DNA of 64,000 nucleotides. Origin: Incurvaria masculella. Taxonomy: Eukaryota > Arthropoda > Insecta > Lepidoptera > Incurvariidae. A program made the position numbers and the translations under genes. Below, in pieces: positions 1-10,048 of the stretch (its first letter is position 1; each line of letters opens with the position of its first letter). The notes under the pieces were generated by a model. The model was not told where the DNA came from, did no database searches, and worked only from the letters and a program-made list of their open reading frames with translations. The DNA lies in NCBI GenBank assembly GCA_946894095.1, contig OX335657.1, positions 7,626,001 through 7,690,000 of the forward strand, given 5' to 3'.

Positions 1-197
1 GCTGTGAGCACTCGGGGCAACTGAGTAGGTAGAAGTGGGTATTTAAAATTCTCTGTTTGCTCAAAAGTTTATATTGCTAGAGTTTTTCGCTGGCACTGCT
101 AGATAACGGCTTATGGATGCTCCGTTTTCAGATGTGCGGTACTTTTTGAGCTCAAAAATTGCAAATTGAGTTATGAAATAAAGCAACACTAATTGTA

Positions 198-560
198 AGC
201 CTCGGCAGCCCAGTGGCCCGACGCGTTGCTTGGTGAAGCACCTCTGAGCGCGGTTAGGTTCTGGATGGGTGACCATTTTCAACCGTCGATGCTGGCCGTG
301 GTTCGGTTTCCACGTTAAAACTGTAGGTCCCCTTCCTAACTTAGGTAGTAGGGTTAATCCAGCCCGGCTTGGTATCATCTCATTGAATGAAAGATGGTCG
401 AAGCGGCAATTAAAATTGTCAGTGTTTTCCATCTAATTCAGTGTAGCCGAGCAATATAAGGAAGGTCCTGGCATGGTACCTAGTTCCCATGTGGTGTTTT
501 AGGCTAATATTTGACGGTATGTTTGGTATTAGCCATCCATGTCCAATTACATAAAAATTA
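198..560 (+). repeat. SINE with 5S-rRNA-like head, diverged copy
   Basis: The head (GCCCAGTGGCCCGACGCG, then GGTTCTGGATGGGTGACCA) resembles the 5S rRNA internal promoter region. It is followed by the shared body and a tail ending in an A-rich stretch after CATGTCCAATTACAT. Compared with the copy at 31187 it has many substitutions and lacks part of the head, so it is older. Peptides predicted on the minus strand here are not genes. Confidence 0.75.
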
Positions 561-959
561 ATGCTATTAACTTTAGGGTATTCCCAATAGGGTTTATAAG
601 GTTTTTACTGCTTCTTAATATTATTGGTAGCAAATAAGACCAAACTAGTCAACGCTGCTAATATATTAAGCACGCATTAATGTGACACAATAATCACTTA
701 ATTTCGTATGTGTTACATTATTATTACACATTTATTACAATAATGAGTCTCGCAAAGCGTTTACATACCTCGCAAAATGGCGTATAAAGCTTAATATTCC
801 CTTAGAAGTGCAACGGCGCGCGCGCAGCGTACGGTCCGACGGCAGCGCCCCCTGTGTCGGCTTCCAAATTGTGGGTTATAAAAATGAAATTAGTACACGA
901 AGCTGTTATTATCCCATCGGACGGCCTACAGGCCCTGCATTACGACAATATGTCCGTAC

Positions 960-1640
960 CGCGTGCCTCGCCTCATAATATAATATAATAAAACTAGCGG
1001 CCCGCTCCGGCTTCGCACGGGTATGAAATATATCAGAATGGCTCCCGCCGCCCCGTCCGGCCGGTACCGCCGCAAACGCTACGTCCCGCAATTTTTTAAT
1101 CTGTAATATCTTCGAAAATATTTATTTAAATCATATGCTGTATATCAGATCTGCCATATAGATCTATATTAAATCAACAATGTATTAATATATTTAATTG
1201 GATAAGGATTAATGCTGTATTGGTTAAAATAGCTTCGAAAATTAGCCATAATTTGTCGTAAAAAGTAAATGACAATAAAATGTTATTGTGGGATATCCAT
1301 AAGAGATAGAAATATACCATCGCGGAGTTTACTGTAGACCTTTTCAATGTGTACAATACTTAGTACATTATTTTGATAAATCTCGTAGGGTTCAGCCTGC
1401 GTTTGCAATGTAAGCGGAAAAAAATATTTTTTTACGACATCACATTGGAAACCTCAAAAATAACAGTACTTCTCCACTATTTAAAGCATGTTATTATACA
1501 TATAAGCCTTCCTCTTCAATCACTCTATCTATTAAAAAAAACCGCATCAAAATCCGTTGCTTAGTTTTAAAGATTTAAGCATACATGGGGATATAGGGAC
1601 AGAGAAAGCGACTTTGTTTTATACTATGTAGTGATTTGAC
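960..1640 (+). repeat. RTE-like 3'-end repeat, first unit and flanking pieces
   Basis: Bases 1003-1028 read CGCTCCGGCTTCGCACGGGT, a block I associate with this abundant lepidopteran repeat. Bases 1374-1635 run from GATAAATCTCGTAGGG through AAAACCGCATCAAAATCCG to ATACTATGTAGTGAT. The same unit follows directly at 1636, so the two are in tandem. No reverse transcriptase frame is present. Confidence 0.6.
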
Positions 1641-2145
1641 AAATCTCGTAGGGTTTAGCCTGCGTTTGCAATGTAAGCGGAAAAATGATTTTTTAAGCTA
1701 TTGCATAGCTTCTATCGAGGGCCTTGAGCGCGGGGACCGAATCCAGAAATTCCGTAACGAAAAAAAACCTCACGCTCCCCACTCCGACGGGCCATGCCGG
1801 TAGCGCTACTTCACACCAGGGGGAGCGGGGCCGGGGGCGGCGGCGGGAGCGGCGGCGGGGGCGGGCCGGCATAAGTTGATACAAAATGCTATGCAATAGC
1901 TTTACCGCGGCAGTCCCCGAGTGCCACACGTCTTTTTTTATGACATCACATTGGAAACCTCAAAAATAACAGTATTTCTCCGCTATTTATTGGATGTTAT
2001 TATACATATAAACCTTCCTCTTGAATCACTCTATCTATTAAAAAAAACCGCATCAAAATCCGTTGCGTAGTTTTAAAGATTTAAGCGAACATGGGGATAT
2101 AGGGACAGAGAAAGCGACTTTGTTTTATAATATGTAGTGATGTAA
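1636..2145 (+). repeat. RTE-like 3'-end repeat, second tandem unit, interrupted
   Basis: It repeats the 1374-1635 unit closely (ACAAATCTCGTAGGG to ATATGTAGTGAT). It is split by a GC-rich insert at about 1687-1930 that starts and ends with inverted repeats. Removing the insert restores a unit of about 265 bp, the same size as the first. Confidence 0.7.
1687..1930. mobile_element. GC-rich insertion with 15-bp inverted repeats
   Basis: AAGCTATTGCATAGC (1695-1709) and GCTATGCAATAGCTT (1888-1902) are perfect inverted repeats near the ends. Between them is a strongly GC-rich tract (GGGGCCGGGGGCGGCGGCGG). Part of it also occurs at 14760-14850. The insert interrupts the second RTE-like unit. Exact ends and class are uncertain. 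Confidence 0.5.
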
Positions 2146-2300
2146 AGTAATCTAGTGCGACCTAATATACCCTTTCGCCGTAGCGGAGCCTGCGTTTGCA
2201 AGATGAGATTGCATATCGAGATAAGGCGCTCGCGCATAATACTGGACCTAAATACCGTTAAAGTTGTCTTCCATGATGTTATAATGTAGTAAAATATGAA

Positions 2301-2665
2301 TTTTAGGGTTCCGTACCCAAAGGGTGCCAACCCTAATACTAACCTATTACTACCCCTCTATAGAACCCTATTACTAAGCCTCCGATGTCCGTCCGTCCGT
2401 CCTTCTTTCCGTGCGTCCGTCCGTCCGTCCATCTGTCACAGGGCTGTATCTCATGAACCGTGATAGATAGGCAGCTGACATTTTTACAGAGGGTGTATTT
2501 ATTTTGCCGCTATAACAACAAATACGTAAAATTATAAAATAATAAAAATTAAAGGGGCATACAACAGGGGCCAGCATACAAAAAACTGGATTTTTGGTGA
2601 TAAATAATTTACGATGGTACGGAACCGTTCGTGTGCGAGTCCGACTCGAACTTAGCCGGTTTTTA
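2301..2665 (+). repeat. TCCG-microsatellite repeat, copy a
   Basis: Starts TTTTAGGGTTCCGTACCC, has the (TCCG)n tract near 2390-2430, TGTATCTCATGAACCGTG, TTTTGCCGCTAT and GATGGTACGGAACC, and ends CGAACTTAGCCGGTTTTT. It has no long terminal repeat and no convincing protein. Peptides such as TDGRTDGR are translated microsatellite. Confidence 0.85.
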
Positions 2666-3495
2666 TTAAAAAGCTATGATACATTGATTGATACCGATTA
2701 AGTATACATATCGCAAGCTGTAAAGGCAAAACATGAAGAATTTCCAGGTAGTAATAATAAAAGTTCTTTTATTATTACTGTAAAAAGCGTCGTTGTCGAA
2801 TTGGGCCATTGTAGGTCAAGGTCATTCGCTTAGCGGTTCGATCTACTTCATCTGGTGCGGATTGTTCCATAATTACTGTATATTCTGCATACACAGTTTG
2901 ACCTCCTTCAAGGATGTGAAAATATCAAATTATGTGTAGTATTAACAGCTTGAACTTTGCAAAACCTAATTTTCTTCGAATTTGTGATAACTTTACTTAC
3001 ATTTTCAGAATTCCCTTTATGCCTTTCTATAGGAATACATCTCATTAAATATTACCTTCAATTACGGGAACTACGCAACCATAACTGACATAATAGAAAC
3101 GGATATTTTTTGTAATGTAAAGCGCGGCATATAACTTACGCCAGGACCATGCATAAGAGGTGCCTGACGACGCCCATGGGCTTACGAAATTTCACGGGGG
3201 CTGCCGGCCGGCCAGGTGCTTCTTCACACCACGTTAAAATGACCCCGGTTGTAGTTTGCGCAAAAATCTTCAACAAGGAAGTCGATTACTATTTACCGAC
3301 CCAATAGATCCACAGGATCGGTTGGTTATAATTTTCGGAAAGTCGAAAGTGAATGGGTGCATTCGCTGCCTGTTCCGCGTTGATAGATGGGAGAATGAGG
3401 GCGGAGGTTATATTCCTCCGATAAGCGTTCTCCATTCTGAAACGCCCGTATTGTAGCGTCCATAACTAACCTAGCGAACTTATCGTGCCCACCAG

Positions 3496-3695
3496 GTCCG
3501 TCATCCTGCGAGGACTCGGACACGGAGTCGGAGCCGGGCATCACGCTGAAGCGCAAGCAGCGCCGCTCCCGGACCACGTTCTCCGGAGACCAGCTCGACG
3601 CGCTGGAGCGCGCGTTCACCAGGACCCAGTACCCGGACGTTTACACCAGGGAGGAGCTCGCGCAGAAGACCAAGCTCACCGAGGCTAGAGTCCAG
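3496..3695 (+). CDS. gsb: gooseberry-like Pax3/7 gene, exon with homeodomain residues 1-46
   Basis: This internal exon encodes a Pax3/7-class transcription factor that binds DNA in the nucleus; insect relatives act in segment polarity and neural patterning. The frame reads an acidic linker ([11 protein letters not shown]), then [20 protein letters not shown], and continues through homeodomain helices 1 and 2 to the start of helix 3, ending in LTEARVQ. The acceptor is CCACCAG before 3496 and the donor is GTTGGT at 3696. The exon starts with two bases of a split codon and ends in phase 0. The splice between homeodomain residues 46 and 47 is the position I know as conserved in paired-class genes. 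Residues such as [13 protein letters not shown] and [15 protein letters not shown] look closer to gooseberry than to gooseberry-neuro or paired, which is a judgement from memory. The paired box is expected further upstream, outside the window. Confidence 0.93.
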
Positions 3696-3722
3696 GTTGG
3701 TTGCTTTCCGTCGTTCATAAGC

Positions 3723-4230
3723 TTGCCGGCAATTAAAATTGTCCACGTTTTCAATAAAATTCAATGCAGCCGTGCTAAATAAGGAACGCGTTGGCATGGC
3801 ACCTGGATTCCATATATTTTTTAACTGAGCTCCCAGTCCCAGTTGTCACCTAAATTGGCGTTTACGCCAATCCGATCGACTGGCGTTTTCAAATGTATGA
3901 AGAAATTGAAGAGCGCGTGCATTGGGCGTTAAGCGAACTGACATTTGTGAGTACGAGTGTGATTTGCCAGTTCACTCACCGTGTCGTTGTAAATACGTTG
4001 ACGTTGCCGTTTACGCCTACTTCGCGTTTTCATACAAATCGGAAGTCCGAGTTTGACTTTGACAGCTTGAAGAAATAAAACTACAGAATATCTAGTAAAA
4101 ACTTGCATGGAGTTTGCCTTTTTACGTAACTTCGAAGTCCCGTAAACGCCAATTTAGGTGAGAAAACGGACTGACCGTCATGACAGTAGGTGTGGTAATT
4201 AGCCATCCTTGTACAGTTACGTAAACAATA
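3723..4230 (+). repeat. SINE remnant, split by a MITE
   Basis: Bases 3723-3833 match the SINE body seen elsewhere in the window (AATTAAAATTGTCC, then TTCAATGCAGCCGTGC, then GGCATGGCACCT). Bases 4174-4230 match its tail (GACAGTAGGTGTGGTAATTAGCCATCC). The 340-bp MITE between them therefore landed inside an existing SINE. The head is missing. The copy is diverged, so it is older than the near-identical copies at 31 kb and 52 kb. Confidence 0.75.
3834..4173 (+). mobile_element. long-TIR MITE, copy 1 (intron 1)
   Basis: Ends read CAGTCCCAGTTGTCACC on the left and GGTGAGAAAACGGACTG on the right. Inside them the inverted repeats continue through CTAAATTGGCGTTTACG and CGTAAACGCCAATTTAG. A second copy lies at 6506-6844 in the same orientation. 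The interior has no transposase frame. The right TIR is shorter than that of copy 2: the GATCGACTGGCGTTTTC block at the left has no partner at the right. The superfamily is not assigned. Confidence 0.8.
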
Positions 4231-5092
4231 TTAAAGTAATCGTGAGCGTGCATTAACGTATAGGTTATCACTTTAATGCTGCTTTATTCATCACAACATA
4301 TCACATGTTATTTGACAGCAAAGATCAATGCTGTGAGCATTGATCTTTTTGAATTTGTATCGTGGAATTCATCAAGTATGACGGATGGAAATGAAACGGA
4401 GCAGCTAGATCTGCTTCGTACTAAGACAAATACTTGACATACGTCTGTTACATGAATCATAACGCAAACTGACACGAAAACCAGTCAGACGTTGCTACGG
4501 ATCAGTCAAAATTATTTATTACAACAATCAAGGAGCGCGACCGATGTATAAATACAAGTTTATTTGATCCCCTCGATTAAACTCTCACTCGCCCAATGAT
4601 AGATGAATGCAATCAAGCCAACTTATTGTTGCCTCGAATTTATTAACTTCTTCAGTACAAAAGTGCGTTGTAAAAAATCATGTAATTACATTTATAATTA
4701 ATTATTCTTTATGATGGTTACTGGGCCGGCCGCTACCATATGGCGTATGGTGCTACCGTTTTAACTGGTTCATTCTGGCGTCGAGGTCACTCGGAATGAA
4801 TACGTCGGTAGGAAATCTATTCGAGCACCGACCGTTTGGATTTACAATTGTTAGTTTTAAATTGAGTAAACGTCGAATTAGAATATCGGAGAACCGCATG
4901 CTCCGTCGCTTCTTACAATTTCACAAAAAAAGAAAACTTCACAGTTCACTGAGCGCATTGCTCAAAATTTGCTTACAATGACAAAACAATTTCACCATCT
5001 TCGATTTCATCTTCGCCACGAAGTTCGGCTAATTAACTCCAGCGTTCGACCGTTTATTTCATCAAGTCGTTAACCCGATCGTTTTGTTGCAG

Positions 5093-5691
5093 GTCTGGTT
5101 CTCGAACCGGAGAGCTCGCCTGCGCAAGCAGCTCAACTCGCAGCAGTTGAGCGCGTTCAACACCATGTCCCTCCAGTCCGCGTTCCCCTCGGTCCACCAG
5201 CAGTACGAGCCTCCGTCGTCGTTCAACTCCCAGTGCGCCTCCTGGCAGCAGTCGTACTCCTCCGCTTTGGGTTCGAGCTCGGTGCTCAACTCGGCGCTCG
5301 CCCCGTCTCTGCACCAGAGCGCGTTGACGGCCCCTTCGCTGTGCCAATCCGCCTCGTCCCTGCACCAGCCGTCGGGGGCGTTCTCCTCGAGCGCGCTGAC
5401 GTCGCTGTCGCACGCGAGCGAGCTGCCGAACCCGATCCACGCGGCGACGGAGGCGACGCCGCCCAGCTCGAGTCCGTCGGCGATCAGCCCGAGCGCGAAC
5501 CAAGCGGGCGGGCTCGGCTACCAGCACTCGGGCTACCCGGCGAGCGGCGAGCCGGCGCCGCACTACGGCTACGGCGAGTACGCGAAGCAGGAGCACGCGA
5601 TGTCGGCCCACAACCACTGGACCGCCCGCCAGATTGCCGGACACCCGCAGAATAAGCTCGCGGAAGTTGGATCCTGGCCAGAAAATTATAG
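5093..5691 (+). CDS. gsb: gooseberry-like Pax3/7 gene, exon with homeodomain residues 47-60 and C-terminal domain
   Basis: The exon opens with the recognition helix VWFSNRRARLRKQLNSQQL. Serine at homeodomain position 50 (WFSNRRA) is the hallmark of Pax-type homeodomains. After that come about 180 residues of low-complexity sequence rich in Ser, Ala, Gln, Pro, His and Tyr, as expected for a Pax3/7 transactivation region; the stretch RLRKQLNSQQ resembles gooseberry. The acceptor is TTTTGTTGCAG before 5093 and the donor is GTGAGT at 5692. The length of 599 bases leaves phase 2, which joins correctly to the exon at 12055. GC content is far higher than in the flanks, especially at third positions. 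Long frames on the other strand and in another frame here are composition shadows. Confidence 0.93.
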
Positions 5692-6505
5692 GTGAGTTAT
5701 AATTGTCAAAATGTATGTCTGTTGGATTGATTTTTTGAATACATCTTTCACATTGGAAAAATGGGCTGACAACTTAGGAAAACTATAGATATAAAAATAT
5801 AGATATTTACCAAAAAATTAAAACATACGGACCTAGAATGAAGCTTTCCCAAATGATTAAAAAATGTAATAAAATGTGACATCTTTTAGGGGTAGGGAAC
5901 CGTTAGGGCCTGGAAGACGATTTCGCTAGTTTGATAGCAGTCGCCGTGCAAAATTGTGCCTTGACCAATGGATAAAGAATCCATTTCCCTTTTTTTATAT
6001 CTGCTGCCTTCACAAGAGTTTTAGTGTATGTGTTAGAATAAGTTTAGGATACACAGTTTCCAGGGGATATATATTTTTTACAAATCACAACGTTTCTGAT
6101 TGCCCTACTTCTCCCTTTGCAATAAGTCGTATTTTGGCTTAAAAAACTTGAATGATTTGAATACTTAACGCTAATTATCACTACCACATCGAAAGGGATA
6201 CCGTAGCTGGTAGGTAGATGATGGTCGTTAGTGGATTTAATAAACATCTACAACTGCTCAATCCCAGTCTCCCTCAGCACTTGCTCATACATTATGTATT
6301 CTGACCCCTCCCAAGGATCCGTCTCTACGTAGACCACGACTATCTCGTGACAATTTTGCAATTAAACTAATTGTTTAGCGTACCTCGCACACTAATCACA
6401 TTAAACGGAATATAACAAGGAAAGATACATCATTATTTTAGAAGGATTTAGTATTAATTCGATTTGGGCTGATTTTTCAATAGTTTGATAATCAACCAGA
6501 GCCGG

Positions 6506-6844
6506 TAGTCTAAGTTGTCACCTAAATTGGCGTTACGGCAAACCGATCGACTGGCGTTTTCAAATGTATGGAGAAATTGATGAGCGCGCGCAGCGGGCGT
6601 TAAGCGAACTAACATTTGCGAGTCCGAGCTTGATTTGACAGCTTACTCAACGTTGCCGTAAATACGTCGACGTTGCCGTTTACGTCCACTCCGCGTTCTC
6701 ATACAAATCGGAAGTCCGCGTTTGACTTTGACAGCTTGAAGAAGTAAAACCACAGAATATCTAGTAAAAACTTGTATTGAGCTTGGAGAAAACGCCAGTC
6801 GATCGGTTTGCCGTAAACGCCAATTTCGGTGAGAACTCAGACTG
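6506..6844 (+). mobile_element. long-TIR MITE, copy 2 (intron 2)
   Basis: The left end TAGTCTAAGTTGTCACC pairs with the right end GGTGAGAACTCAGACTG. The TIRs run inward for about 55-60 bases and include GATCGACTGGCGTTTTC at the left and GAAAACGCCAGTCGATC at the right. The interior shares with copy 1 the blocks GGGCGTTAAGCGAACT, CATACAAATCGGAAGTCCG and CACAGAATATCTAGTAAAAA (or near versions). It has no transposase, so it is a non-autonomous DNA element. Confidence 0.85.
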
Positions 6845-7034
6845 CCCACTCAGATAACTATTCCACGGATTTATTTACGCCTCTGCTTATGCATCCGTAA
6901 GTCCATACTATTATTAGTAAAATAAAGTCAGATAATTGTGATAGAAGATATAATTCTACGGTAATGACTTTTCGTCTTTTGACAAACGTAAATTACTATT
7001 CGATAAATACTTTCTGAGGATTGAAGAATCTTTC

Positions 7035-7585
7035 TTAAGGTGGCCCAACTCGGCGGGCCTAACTCATTTGCGGGCACGATACAAAACCGTGCTGTTGCGC
7101 TCTGGGACCTTCTCTGTTTCAAAGAATAAGACAGGCTCCGTGATGAGGAAGATGCAACTTGTCCACAAAAAAGACAATGTGCATAGTGTATGATTTGGTA
7201 AGATTTACGAAAATTTTAATTTCAAAACGACTTATGGCTAAAAGTAAACCACGACCGCTGTAGTCAAAAAATCTAACAAAAACCAAAAAGATTATAAATC
7301 TTGATTAAATAAGCTATGTCTGATGACTAATCTTTTTAAGATGTTCTTACTTTATCATTGCGTAATTCACCTCCAAAGTTATTGTATAAAACGCGCGAAA
7401 AATTCGAACTTTCGGACGTTATAACTTGGAAACCAAACACAATTTTACGATGTCAATGGTCATCAGACATCTAGTTCGATCAAATAAAGCTATTTTGAGC
7501 AAAATTTTGGATCTCTGACAAGGCATATGGGCGTGATCTTCTTTCCCTTTTTGTATGGGGAGATGAGCGGGATGGGCCACCTTAA
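7035..7585 (-). mobile_element. TTAA-flanked MITE, TTAAGGTGGCCCA type, copy 1
   Basis: The element is bounded by TTAAGGTGGCCCA and TGGGCCACCTTAA, and TTAA is present at both borders. A second copy at 41757-42296 is in the opposite orientation and matches over the whole length; shared blocks include AGACATCTAGTTTGATC-like and GTATGGGGAGATGAGCGGGAT. There is no coding capacity. TTAA target duplication is characteristic of piggyBac-type transposition, so a non-autonomous piggyBac-like origin is inferred. The strand is chosen relative to copy 2. Confidence 0.8.
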
Positions 7586-7719
7586 TAAGCTTTTATAGGT
7601 TCAGGTAAATGTTTTATAGGTATGTTGACATTGAAATTTTTTTTTTCAAATTTAGTTTTAAAGATCCTGTCTTACTTGTCTTGGAATAAAACATTTCTTT
7701 AATCAACGGTGCCCCAATC

Positions 7720-8060
7720 AACCGACGGTACGAAAATCGCGTAGGTTCCATAGTCACGCACCTACCTCGCTACAGTCGTTATCTGTGCCCCCATTAACCG
7801 TCAGCTCGGCGGCGGGCCGGTTGATCGCGTCCGACATATTTATGCGGTTGCATGCGGGCAGTATCGTATATCCGTAATGTCGGTTCGTTTTATTTCTTTT
7901 CACCTTCCTTTGTCATTATCGAGAGCGGCCGCTAATCAATTAAGAGGGCAAGAAGTGTGCTATTATCCGGCAAGCGGCTGTTATTACCGACCGTACTTCG
8001 TAATGCCGATCGGTCGGGCGGCGGGGTTCGGCCGCCAGACACAGGGCTGCGAATTTTATT
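7720..8060. promoter_or_regulatory. GC-rich intronic island, possible enhancer
   Basis: This patch is clearly richer in GC than the intron around it and does not match the repeats I recognise here. It contains GCGGCCGCTAATCAATTAAG near 7926-7945. TAATCAATTA is a two-half-site homeodomain motif of the P2 spacing preferred by Ser-50 paired-class homeodomains, so autoregulation is conceivable. It also holds GCCGATCGGTCGGGCGG. No conservation data are available, so this is a weak call. Confidence 0.25.
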
Positions 8061-8132
8061 GAGATGTTTATGAGTTTTTAATTAAGTTTATGTATCAGTA
8101 TATTCGATACCTTTGTAGGAAATACAATAATT

Positions 8133-8302
8133 ATTTTTTATGCAACCTGACGTGGATGGCTCATATCACACAACTACCGTTATGATTTAGCCTAATACAC
8201 CACATTCCCGAAGGAATTAGGTGCCATGCCAGGACCTTCCCTTTATGGGCACGGCTATATTGAACTGGATGGAAAACACGGACAAGTTTTCGTCAACATT
8301 GT
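8133..8302 (-). repeat. SINE, 3' part of the body, reverse orientation
   Basis: In reverse complement this reads the SINE body (GTCCGTGTTTTCCATCCAGT-type, then AAGGTCCTGGCATGGCACCT) and its tail (GCCATCCACGTCAGG). The head is absent; an unrelated repeat joins at about 8303. It lies inside intron 2. Confidence 0.75.
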
Positions 8303-8329
8303 TTTTGGACAACGTTGCATTGTTAAAAA

Positions 8330-8560
8330 ATATATGAAACTATTTGAAGTTTTAGGCTCTGCTCGGGTTGATATCGTTTTGGACATTCTCTCCAAAAAAA
8401 TCTGGACTTAGCGCCACCTACCGGGTCCAATTGTGAATGTAAACCATCTAGGGACCCATTAAAACCCACACAATACATTTCATCAAAATCCGTCCAGACG
8501 TTTAGGAGGAGTTCGGTTACATGCACATGTACAAAGGAATTATATATATGAATAAATTAG
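8330..8560 (-). repeat. short dispersed repeat abutting the SINE
   Basis: On the minus strand it reads a pattern I associate with lepidopteran LINE or SINE-like 3' regions: a block around CGTCTGGACGGATTTTGATG, then TAGGTGGCGCTAAG, then CCCGAGCAGAGCC. It ends at an AT-rich TATATATATG run near 8545. The family is not named with certainty. Confidence 0.4.
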
Positions 8561-9039
8561 CCTTGAATAAACCCCTGATAGGTGAATATACCAAGTAAAG
8601 CTGTTTATTATTATGGTATTACACAGGAAAGAGGAATCATTTTGAAGTCCATTTTACTCAAATATAGACGTCAATTACATGAAAGTATGCGAATGCACCT
8701 ACGAGGGAAATATTTACTTCACATCAAAAATGTAAATAAAATATTAAAAAAAACAATTTAATAAATTAACTAACAAAGCTTACTTACTGAATACACAGTA
8801 CACCTACAAAGATTAGTAGGAAAGACCGCCCCAATGGGCCACACACTCGGCCTTACGCCTCGAACAAAGGCCCCGAACTGTGTGCGAGTGAAATTCGTCC
8901 GAAGAATCAGACAAATTTGTGGCCCCTTTGTACTTTATATGGCGACAACATTTATCTACGTAATCGAGACAAAGCCACATATGAACCTTAAAATAGACCA
9001 CACACAATATGGCCGACACAATGACGGACAAACCGATAA

Positions 9040-9310
9040 ATATGAGCACGCCGCGTCGCACTGGCCTCTTATCTAAATGGGTATCGCGTCAGGACCACGA
9101 CTCTCCGCTGAATAACGGGCATTGCGTAAGGCCCTACCTCGCGGGACACGCGTGAAATTCAGCGCTGATTTTCCACCGGCTGGCGGAAAGCGCCATTTCG
9201 GGCGGGGCGCGGGCCGCGCGTCTATTTCGGGACGGCGAAATGTGCGGGCGGAAATGTGATAATATGGCGCCGATGTCAAGGCGTGACGAAATCATATTTT
9301 GCTATTCGAC
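9040..9310. promoter_or_regulatory. GC-rich intronic island, possible enhancer
   Basis: This is a second CpG-rich patch in intron 2 (for example GGGCGGGGCGCGGGCCGCGC near 9199), with no repeat match that I can see within the window. It also holds TGGCCTCTTATCTAAATGGG. It ends where the inverted TCCG repeat starts. A regulatory role is suggested only by composition and by its position inside a developmental gene. Confidence 0.25.
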
Positions 9311-9324
9311 GCTGGGATGTCGAT

Positions 9325-9508
9325 CAAAAACAGGCCAAGTGCGAGTCGGACTCGCACACGAAGGGTTCCGTACCATCGTACAAGATTACAAAAAAAATAT
9401 TTTTAAATTTGACAGACGGACGGACGGATGGACGGACGGACGGACGGACAGCGGAGGCTTAGTAATAGGGTTCCGTTGGCACCATTTGGGTACGGAACCC
9501 TAAAAAAT
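9325..9508 (-). repeat. TCCG-microsatellite repeat, internally deleted, reverse orientation
   Basis: Read on the minus strand it starts TAGGGTTCCGTACCC, has (TCCG)n, and ends with CGAGTCCGACTCGCACTTGG followed by CCTG. The middle section that other copies carry (TGTATCTCATGAACCG to TTTTGCCGCTAT) is missing. It is the only one of the eleven copies in this orientation. Peptides rich in TDGRTDGR are translations of the microsatellite. Confidence 0.8.
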
Positions 9509-9620
9509 ATTAAGGTATAATACAGTGAACGAGTGCGTGGTAGAATCCCTATCTGTACTGATATATAAAGAGCGCTCGTTAGTTTATCTTTCTTTCACGG
9601 AATGGATGGACGTGAATCTT

Positions 9621-9838
9621 AGGATGAATGGCTCGTAGCTAGCGAGATGTGTGGACTTGTCTTCCATGCCAGAGGTTATCGGTTCAAGTCCCGGCACTAT
9701 TCATGCACCACGTTTTTCTTTTGTTACGAATGCGATCGGTTCCATCGTTCGGAATCCATATAAAACTGTGTGGTAGGACAAATCCTTTTCGGATTGGTAC
9801 CATCGCATTGAATGAAGAGCTGTTCAAACATAAATGAA
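9621..9838 (+). repeat. SINE with tRNA-like head
   Basis: The head (GGCTCGTAGC, then a B-box-like GGTTCAAGTCC near 9680) resembles a tRNA. It is followed by CATGCACCAC and then the common body (TTGGTACCATCGCATTGAATG). The body is truncated after about 9838. It is not scored as a functional tRNA because no acceptor stem closes. Confidence 0.65.
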
Positions 9839-10017
9839 AAATTATCCGTTTTTAATTCCTTCAGGAATACGTGTTTTGGGATAATATAATAACTGTGGGT
9901 TTGGTTTTAGTCATAGGCTTCAAGCATAGATAAATAGAATATGCAATAGAAACATTGAGATCGTTTATGGTTATAGACGCTACTTCTTAATCGAAAAAAA
10001 TACATTAATATATTCCT

Positions 10018-10048
10018 CCGAGCAGAGCCGGGTACCGCACATATTGAA
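10018..10048 (+). repeat. 3'-end scrap of an RTE-like repeat
   Basis: It carries CGAGCAGAGCCGGGTACCGC, the same block seen at 16436, 26414, 33484 and 49984. In lepidopteran genomes I know this as the end of an abundant LINE-related family; the class is stated from memory. Confidence 0.45.

Larger units (their letters stand above)
1..3495 (+). other. 5' flank or intron of the gooseberry-like gene; no coding exon seen
   Basis: This stretch lies upstream of the first visible homeobox exon. That exon begins with a split codon, so this DNA is most simply intron of the same gene. I searched for a paired box (about 128 residues, expected upstream of the homeodomain) and saw none; the open frames here are short and fall inside repeats. 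Contents are a 5S-headed SINE (198-560), a GC-rich patch near 810-870, RTE-like 3'-end repeats (about 960-2145), a TCCG-microsatellite repeat (2301-2665) and a small GC-rich repeat scrap (about 3140-3236). The remainder is unassigned AT-rich sequence. Confidence 0.5.
3696..5092 (+). other. gsb: intron 1 of the gooseberry-like gene (1,397 bp)
   Basis: This GT-AG intron (GTTGGT to TTTTGTTGCAG) splits the homeodomain at residues 46/47. It contains an old SINE remnant (about 3723-3833 and 4174-4230) interrupted by a MITE (3834-4173). The stretch from 4235 to 5092 is unassigned AT-rich sequence with no convincing open frame. A 14-base stretch (TCAATGCTGTGAGC) near 4325 and GCTCACAGCATTGA-type pairing just after it form a small hairpin. 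Confidence 0.85.

Noticed and set aside
1..3495. Paired-box exon upstream of the homeobox exon
   Set aside because: No frame with the paired-domain signature was found on either strand. It is presumed to lie outside the window.
3501..3797. 98-codon minus-strand frame over the homeobox exon
   Set aside because: It crosses a splice donor and SINE sequence, and has no homology that I recognise. It is a shadow of the exon.
5054..5655. Long open frames on the minus strand and in another + frame over the second homeobox exon
   Set aside because: They are GC-rich shadows of the real exon, with Arg-rich low-complexity translation. The homeodomain frame with correct splice phases explains the region.
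9660..9700. tRNA gene at the GGTTCAAGTCC box
   Set aside because: No acceptor stem or credible anticodon arm. The same head occurs on other SINE copies, so it is a retroposon head.
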